Of a stretch of 64,000 bases of DNA, positions 58,501-64,000 are shown one piece after another. Position numbers and translations under genes: made by a program. Location: contig VCJN01002744.1 in the NCBI GenBank assembly GCA_006384855.1, positions 124,001 to 188,000 on the forward strand, given 5' to 3'. Positions within the stretch are counted from its first letter, which is position 1, and each line of letters starts with the position of its first letter. A model generated the notes under the pieces. The model saw nothing but the letters and a program-made list of their open reading frames with translations. It made no database searches and was not told the origin of the DNA. Source of the stretch: Tetraselmis striata (Eukaryota; Chlorophyta; Chlorodendrophyceae; Chlorodendrales; Chlorodendraceae).

Positions 58501-61471
58501 CGACTGCGTGGGTACCTTTCGCTTATGATGGCCTGCAGTCCGCGGGGAGGCGGATGGGCGGTGCACGGGCCAAGGGGAAGACTCAGGAGGTCGCAGCATG
58601 CAACGCGGCACGGGCGGGAGTGGCTGTGCCAGGCCGTCGCAGAGTGCCGTCTGTTCCCCTATACAGCGACGAGGCGCGGGCGCAAGGGCCGACTCGCGGC
58701 GAGGCAGCACCTCCCACCGACGGCGCCGCCAGTTCGCGAGTTGGACAATCCCACTTGAGCCTGGCTTCTCTACATCAGGCTTGAATGTCACTACTTTAGG
58801 GAATTATTGATAAAATATCAAATGTGAATCCTCTCTAATGGCGGTCCCCCCCCCCCCCCCCCCGCCCGCCCCTGAAAGTTCTCCAGCAAGTTTTTATGTT
58901 ATCAGTATCGAAAAATAGTATTTTAATGAATCGTCTGTAATTAAATAGTGTTTTAATATCATAATACATTAATTCACAACATGTTGCAAATTTGAGCGTT
59001 CCGGACCGGGTGGCTGCCGTTATTGGTGCTGTGTCATAAAATGGGAGGATGGGGGGGGGGGGGGGGGGGGGGGGGGGGGAGAGGGAGCCAACCCTGCGCC
59101 GGTGCAGCGCGGCGCTGGTGGGGGGCAGCCTCCATGGGCGGCGCGGCAGCAGCCCCGGCCGCCCTCTGCTCCGAGCCACCCCGCGCCGCCGCGCCGTCGC
59201 CGTGCTTGCTCCCCGGCTTGCGGCCAACCTTGCCCGCTTGACGCGTCCCCCGCACCAGGCTGTCCAGTGCCTGCGGCCACACCAACGGGGTGAGTCCATC
59301 CGTACCTCGATTCACAGGCAGGTGATGGCACATTTTTGTATCACCCGGCGCACGGTTCGAGGGGCCCCGGCGCGGACAGTCGCGGACAGTGCCTGCGGCG
59401 CACCTCCTTGAGCAGACAGTCGAGGTAGCCCCCGGCGGAGCCCGTCCCCCGGAAGAAGCGCTGGCATCGCTCGTCCAGCGCCTCCACCACCGCCCGGTGG
59501 CTCCTCCGCCTCTGCTGCAGCCTGCGCTAGGCGGCATCACGCGGCGGGGAGAAAGCCGGGGGGGGGGCGGAAGGGGGTCAGCCAGCCGGCCATGCACCCA
59601 GGGCATGCCGCCAGCCCGCCCCCTCGCTGGGCACCCGCCATCTCATCGGGTGGCGGCAGCACTGCACCTGCGGATCACCTCGGCAGAGACGCAGCCGGCG
59701 GGATTGATCACGTTGCGGACGCACTGCGGCTGCGCCGGCACAGGGAGGGGCAGCGAGGGGGGGGGGGTTGGGGGGGTCAGGATGGCGTGGCAGGCGCGAG
59801 GGTCTTAAGGCCGCACAGGCTTCGCGGGTCGCAAAGGGCTAGAAGGGAGTTGCGGGCGGGCGGGGCGGGGGGGGGGGAGGGGGGGTTAGGGACGCACCTC
59901 GCTCCCGGGGGGGCTGCCCTCCACAGCGTTCATTACGCTGCCAAAATCCGCCGCCGCCGCAGGTGCCGGCGAGCTGCGGCCAGCGGTCAGGATCGCGCGC
60001 CCTCCCGCCCCCGTCCAGCTCCAGCAGCGCAGCTGTGGCGCGGCATGCGGCGGCCCAATCGCGCGGCGCGGGTCGGCCGCGGCGTCTGCCGCCGCCGCCG
60101 CCGCCGCCTCGAGGGCCTCCTCCTGCGCCGCTAGCTCCCTCAGCTCGTCCGCAATCTGCACCACGCCAAGACTGACACTCAGCGGTGGGAAAAGTGAGCG
60201 GCAAGCCCTGCTACGGACCTCATCGCTGGTTGGAGGTCGCAGCCGTATTGTGCACGTGGGCGTCGCAGGTGGAGGAGACACAGGAGTCATTGATAGTGAC
60301 GCATCCCCACGCTTGGCCTATTGGCAAATAATAAGAGAGTGTGTTCGGGTTTGCGCTTCAAACCCTAATCAACACCATACCCTAAAACCCTGAAATGAAT
60401 CAGGAATGATGGCTTCAGGGTTTCTGGGGTATATAGCAAACGCAAAAAAGCCGAGGGAGAATCAATCTCTGAATAGAGCTCATTGGCCGGGACAGTTTTG
60501 TGGATAAGAGTATGAAAACACGCGCTCAGCATCTCGTCGCCAAGCTTCAAGAATGGCAGCGGTAAGCGCGCCCCGCACAATTTTATATTGTAACATGTAA
60601 GTGGGCTTGCGGGCCCCCCAAAAAAGGTGAATTGATTTGCTATTAGCTGGAATGTCCGCCTGGTATTTGTAGGTTATTATGATGTTTTCGAGATAAACAT
60701 TATGGTTTTCCTCTCTTCACGGGGCAGGGCGGGGGATCAAAACCAAAAAATAATCAATTGCATATACCGGCATATTATATTATTTATTACTATGATAAGT
60801 AATTGTGCACTGTGAATAAATAAATGCTTTTGTTGCGTATATATAGAACATATGGTACATATAGTACATATAGTACATATGTATACATATGTCGTACATA
60901 TACATAGTAACTATGCATCGCACATATTTATATTTATATAAAATATACATCTATTTGTATATATAGCACATATGGTACATATATATTGCACATATAGTAT
61001 ATGTGTAGTACATATGTCTTTGTACACATACATAGTAACTATGCATCGTACATATTTTATATTTATATATAATTGTAATGTTTGTACATGTATATATATG
61101 TATATATATGTATATATTTAGCATACATGTATGTATATATACTTAATATGCCCCGAGGCAAAAGCGTGCTCAAGATATGGCAGGCAGTGCTTTCAGGTGA
61201 CACCAGCGGCCGATACATGCTGACAAGCAGGGGCGCTGACGGTGCGTTGGGTGTCAGATGAATCGGGGCGGCGCACCTCTGCCTCCGTCTGGATGTCCAG
61301 GCAGCAGGACACCTGGCTCATGGAGCAGCGCTTGGTGGCGGAGCCGCCCCCCTGGGCTGCGCCATCGTCCCCTGAGACCGCCACCAGCCGCTGGCGGACC
61401 TCCTCGCCGCTCAGCGCGACCGCGTCCCCGCGCTGGGTCGCCTCCCACTTGCGGGACGCCGCAATGGTGCG
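52576..61471 (-). CDS. SET1: SET1/Trithorax-type histone H3K4 methyltransferase, 3' part of gene
   Basis: Exons in reading order: 61471-61277, 60155-59898, 59723-59668, 59521-59404, 59270-59093, 58532-56944, 56053-55595, 54341-54204, 53679-53537, 53160-52896, 52653-52576. All join in phase, and the stop is TAG at 52578-52576. The C terminus is a full SET plus post-SET domain. Its blocks are [20 protein letters not shown], then [38 protein letters not shown] (cofactor and pseudoknot motif), GEELCYDY and finally [16 protein letters not shown] (post-SET zinc cysteines). This order is that of SET1/MLL/ATXR7 enzymes, which methylate H3K4 in COMPASS-like complexes. Upstream are a helical region ([20 protein letters not shown]), a 520-residue repeat-rich exon, and a basic/acidic segment ([18 protein letters not shown]). 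The start codon was not found and probably lies above 61471. Exon 53679 could start at 53673. Confidence 0.88.
57190..58440 (-). repeat. Seven-unit 183-186 bp tandem repeat inside a SET1-like exon
   Basis: The coding unit is 61-62 residues and begins [19 protein letters not shown]. It continues with [20 protein letters not shown] and ends [10 protein letters not shown]. Units are over 90% alike. Differences include the RAVISSERK versus RATSIERK forms and single changes such as PGW for PGS. The first and last units are partial or most diverged. The unit carries an SRR site and an RKRSR basic patch, so the protein gains seven basic patches in a disordered Ala/Pro/Ser-rich context. Confidence 0.9.
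60366..60580 (-). other. Protein-like open frame within a SET1-like intron
   Basis: A 71-codon frame reads [20 protein letters not shown], then [20 protein letters not shown], in less GC-biased codons than the host exons. It lies in the 1.1-kb intron 60156-61276 on the same strand. It has no obvious acceptor in phase with the neighbouring exons. It might be a skipped exon, a gene remnant or chance. Confidence 0.25.
60600..61150. repeat. AT-rich island with ~120-bp tandem duplication in a SET1-like intron
   Basis: Two copies (about 60838-60955 and 60956-61075) share ATATAG(A/C)ACATATGGTACA, ACATAGTAACTATGCATCG and a TATATTTATAT tail. A TATG/TATA microsatellite follows to 61140. The base composition is sharply unlike the flanking GC-rich exons. 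Confidence 0.7.
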
Positions 61472-64000
61472 CTGCAGGGCAGAAGCAAGCACACACAACG
61501 TAATGAGGACGGCAGAGAGATTCCGTTATTTTTAGGTGCATGCCGCCAAAGCGCATCATAACGGCAGTTCAGTATAAAGCCCCAATTGGGACAGGAATAC
61601 AGGATAACTACAGGATTGGGACATGGCCACATGTGTGGACTGGTGTATGAATTTGGCAGGAGTATCACTTGCATATGTTATTAATGGAGTTGTGCTCTGA
61701 AACCATAATCCTTGGGCGTTGGTCAAATATTGTTGAATGACGCGTGATGATTTTGGAGCGAAATGGTATATACACCAGTCCACATAAGTCTTTGCATATA
61801 GAAATCCGCGCGTTTCCTCGCCTTTGTGCCCAAGCCATGGGGCCACGGGGCCACAGAGCCTTGTAATCCAGTATATGCAAGCCTCCTACGCCAAGGAGGC
61901 AGCCGTTTCTCCCAGTTATCGCACTTTTAGAATTCTTCTTCTGCAATGGCATTTTTGGCACTTGGCTAAAACCACAGAAAAAACGGGCGATGAATAGGGG
62001 GCAACTTGCCGGCGGCGTAGCTACCATCCTTCGCATATGCCCGCGCGCTGCCGGTGGTGGGTGGACGTATGCAAGCGCTGTAAGATTGAGCCCAATCCAT
62101 GCACGCTACCAATGCATGGTATTTCCATGAGAGTGTGCCAGTAATCCCGTCGTCGTGATGGGGCCAATCATCCCACAATTTTCCAAGCTGCAAGATACGC
62201 ACCGTTGGCCGCGCCTCCCTGGGTGAAAGTAGCACACATAAAGTGCCTTCGATTCCATAGGTGCATGCTTATACCGCCCGCACCGTAGGCTAAGCGAGGG
62301 CTCGCCCCCTCGACAGCAATGTCGCCACTGCTGCACAGGTCTGCGCGCATTTTGTCACACATGTCACCCATCATCCAGGGGGAAAAGCCAAAATAATGAC
62401 GGGGTCCGCGCGGCGTGGAGACCTATCCAAGGGGTCCTCGCGCCTGGGGGCTTGCGTGGAAGGGTACATTTCATGCCCCCATCATGCGCCCCCATCCACA
62501 GTGAGTGCGCTGGCTGGGATACCAGAACAGGGGGGTAAACTTTGACAGGCCATAAGATTTCGATGGTTTATCAGATTTGGCTGTAAATTAGTGCGTTGGA
62601 AAGCGCAACTCGCGGGCTTTCCATCGCACTAATTTACAGCCCAATCTGATACAACGTCGACATGTTTTGAATTAAAACGTGATTGCAATATAACTGCTTC
62701 TTGCATGGCGAACAGCCAGTTTATGAATGTCGCATGCAGCCCACTAGCTGGCCATAGACTCCAAACCATGCGCCGCGCGGCCTGGGGTAGTTGGCCAACA
62801 CATGCATCTCGGCGACCATGGGAGAAAAACACGGTCCTTTTTGTCCAAATGTCGGCGTGCCGTGCGCTCAAACCATTCACATCCCGGGCGTGCAGCACTT
62901 TTTACACTGGTAGTGCCGCAGAACAGGCGCCGCGCGCGCCGTCGCATTGGCCCTAACACCCCATGTGCGCGCTCTTTCATGGTTCTCCTCGCAATGGCTG
63001 CAATGGCGCAGACTATGCGTGGGCTTACCGACTAGACACGACCAAACCCAAATCATACGCGTAAAAACATGCAGAGACTGTTGTGAGCTGCTGTATATCG
63101 CTTAACATCTGCTGCTTCGACACCATATCGGTCATGGCGATGCTGCAAAGTCATCATGCGCAGCTTCGGGACAGCTTAGGAGTGCGAAAAAGCCGAGCAG
63201 TTTCGTGAATGGCAGCAAGGTTTGACGCGTTATTTTCACGCAAGCATCGTAAGCTTCAGACATCCCCATCCCGCGCTGTCAAAGGTAGCGCATACTTTTT
63301 GTAAAAGTGTTTGGCAGCGCATGCTGTCACGACCATTGTGCTTGTTGCTATGCTGCGGCCCATAATACGGCCATCATATTGGTCATCTACGAGCAGGTGG
63401 CCCACTCCGGATGGCTACTAGCAAGAGTGGACCATCGGCAGATGTCGGGAGCCAGCGATTGACCACAGCGGGCGGATGCCGGGGTCGGCGGTGGTGATGC
63501 AGGGCAACCGCCACAGTTCGCACACGTATGGCTTTTACAACGAGAGCACAACGAACGCCACTAAGGGCTGCCTCCACGCATGATGTCATGTTCACGTATG
63601 ACACATGGAAGGGCGCGGCCGGGAACGAAGGTGAGGGCTCATAATGGGCCAATCTACAATTGATGCTTGACAAGGGGGCAAGACTTTTGCGGGCAGGTGT
63701 ATGTAAGGATTGTGTTAGGACCCGTATGTGTACAGGACCCCGTATGTATTACAGGGCGCCCTGATTGTGGAACAACTCTATACATACGGGTTCTGATCTA
63801 AACCTGTTAATGGGGTTTCCGAACAATTTAACTGTCCTAATGCGACCCGTACGGTCTGTGGGTGGGTTTGACCGGTTAGGTGACCGGTGCAATCGGGTTT
63901 CAGTACAGGCTGCCCCATCGCCCGCACAAAAAAACATTAGCGGCCCACGACTATTTGAACCGCGCTTCATCTCAAATCCACATGCCAATTGCTCAGATAC
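61472..64000. other. Region upstream of the last SET1-like exon, unassigned
   Basis: No conserved domain is recognised. Minus-strand frames at 61556-62400 and 62629-62898 have protein-like composition (for example VDWCIYHFAPKSSRVIQQYL), but they shift between frames and match no family I know. They look like transposon remnants. A GTGGACTGGTGTAT motif at about 61636 recurs inverted at about 61770. The 5' exons of the SET1-like gene may lie here or beyond the window. Confidence 0.35.
62571..62649. repeat. Inverted repeat with 34-bp arms and 11-base loop
   Basis: Arms 62571-62604 and 62616-62649 are complementary except at two positions and contain GGCTGTAAATTAGTGCG and its complement. The RNA or single-stranded DNA would form a long hairpin. 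It may be two transposon ends head to head, or a foldback element. Confidence 0.8.

Noticed and set aside
1-64000. CRISPR arrays, prokaryotic operons or ribosome-binding sites
   Set aside because: Genes are intron-split and eukaryotic. The tandem repeats are satellites and coding repeats without spacer structure.

Overview
The window is nuclear DNA of a flagellated eukaryote, most likely a green alga or a close relative. The genes are split into many short GC-rich exons. Introns are small, begin mostly GT(G/A)CG or GTGAG and end CAG. They are crowded with poly-C/poly-G tracts. Two of the four recognisable genes point to a cell with centrioles and cilia: a polycystin channel and a POC5-type centriole protein. 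The polycystin has a very large loop between S1 and S2, as I recall for Chlamydomonas PKD2. The species cannot be fixed from sequence alone.

Layout. 1-5.8 kb: a decayed mobile element with long terminal inverted repeats (TIRs). It holds remnants of a LINE-like reverse transcriptase and a tyrosine recombinase. 5.9-10.6 kb: a degenerate satellite of about 165-190 bp units, with interleaved coding remnants and a duplicated block. 10.6-12.3 kb: no gene recognised. 12.3-15.3 kb (+): a complete 12-exon gene for a predicted 399-residue secreted sialidase-fold protein. 15.8-16.9 kb (-): 3' part of an unrecognised gene with a duplicated module. 17-28.9 kb: gene-poor and repeat-rich, including an LTR-retrotransposon fossil at about 18.4-23.1 kb. 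28.9-42.8 kb (+): polycystin-family channel, about 22 exons and 1,780 residues, with mini LTR elements and another dispersed repeat in its introns. 45.3-51.0 kb (+): POC5-like gene, 10 exons, 387 residues. 52.6-61.5 kb (-): 3' part of a SET1/Trithorax-type H3K4 methyltransferase gene, with a seven-unit 61-62-residue repeat in one exon. 61.5-64 kb: no gene recognised. It contains a 34-bp-arm inverted repeat. The SET gene probably continues beyond the window.

The exon models were built by hand. Nearly all reading frames join in phase across the chosen splice sites, which supports them strongly. The uncertain joins are polycystin exons 12-13, the choice of some first exons, and the 45-nt intron in the unrecognised gene. 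The polycystin and POC5 products would both act at the cilium or basal body. The sialidase-like protein enters the secretory pathway. The SET protein acts on chromatin.
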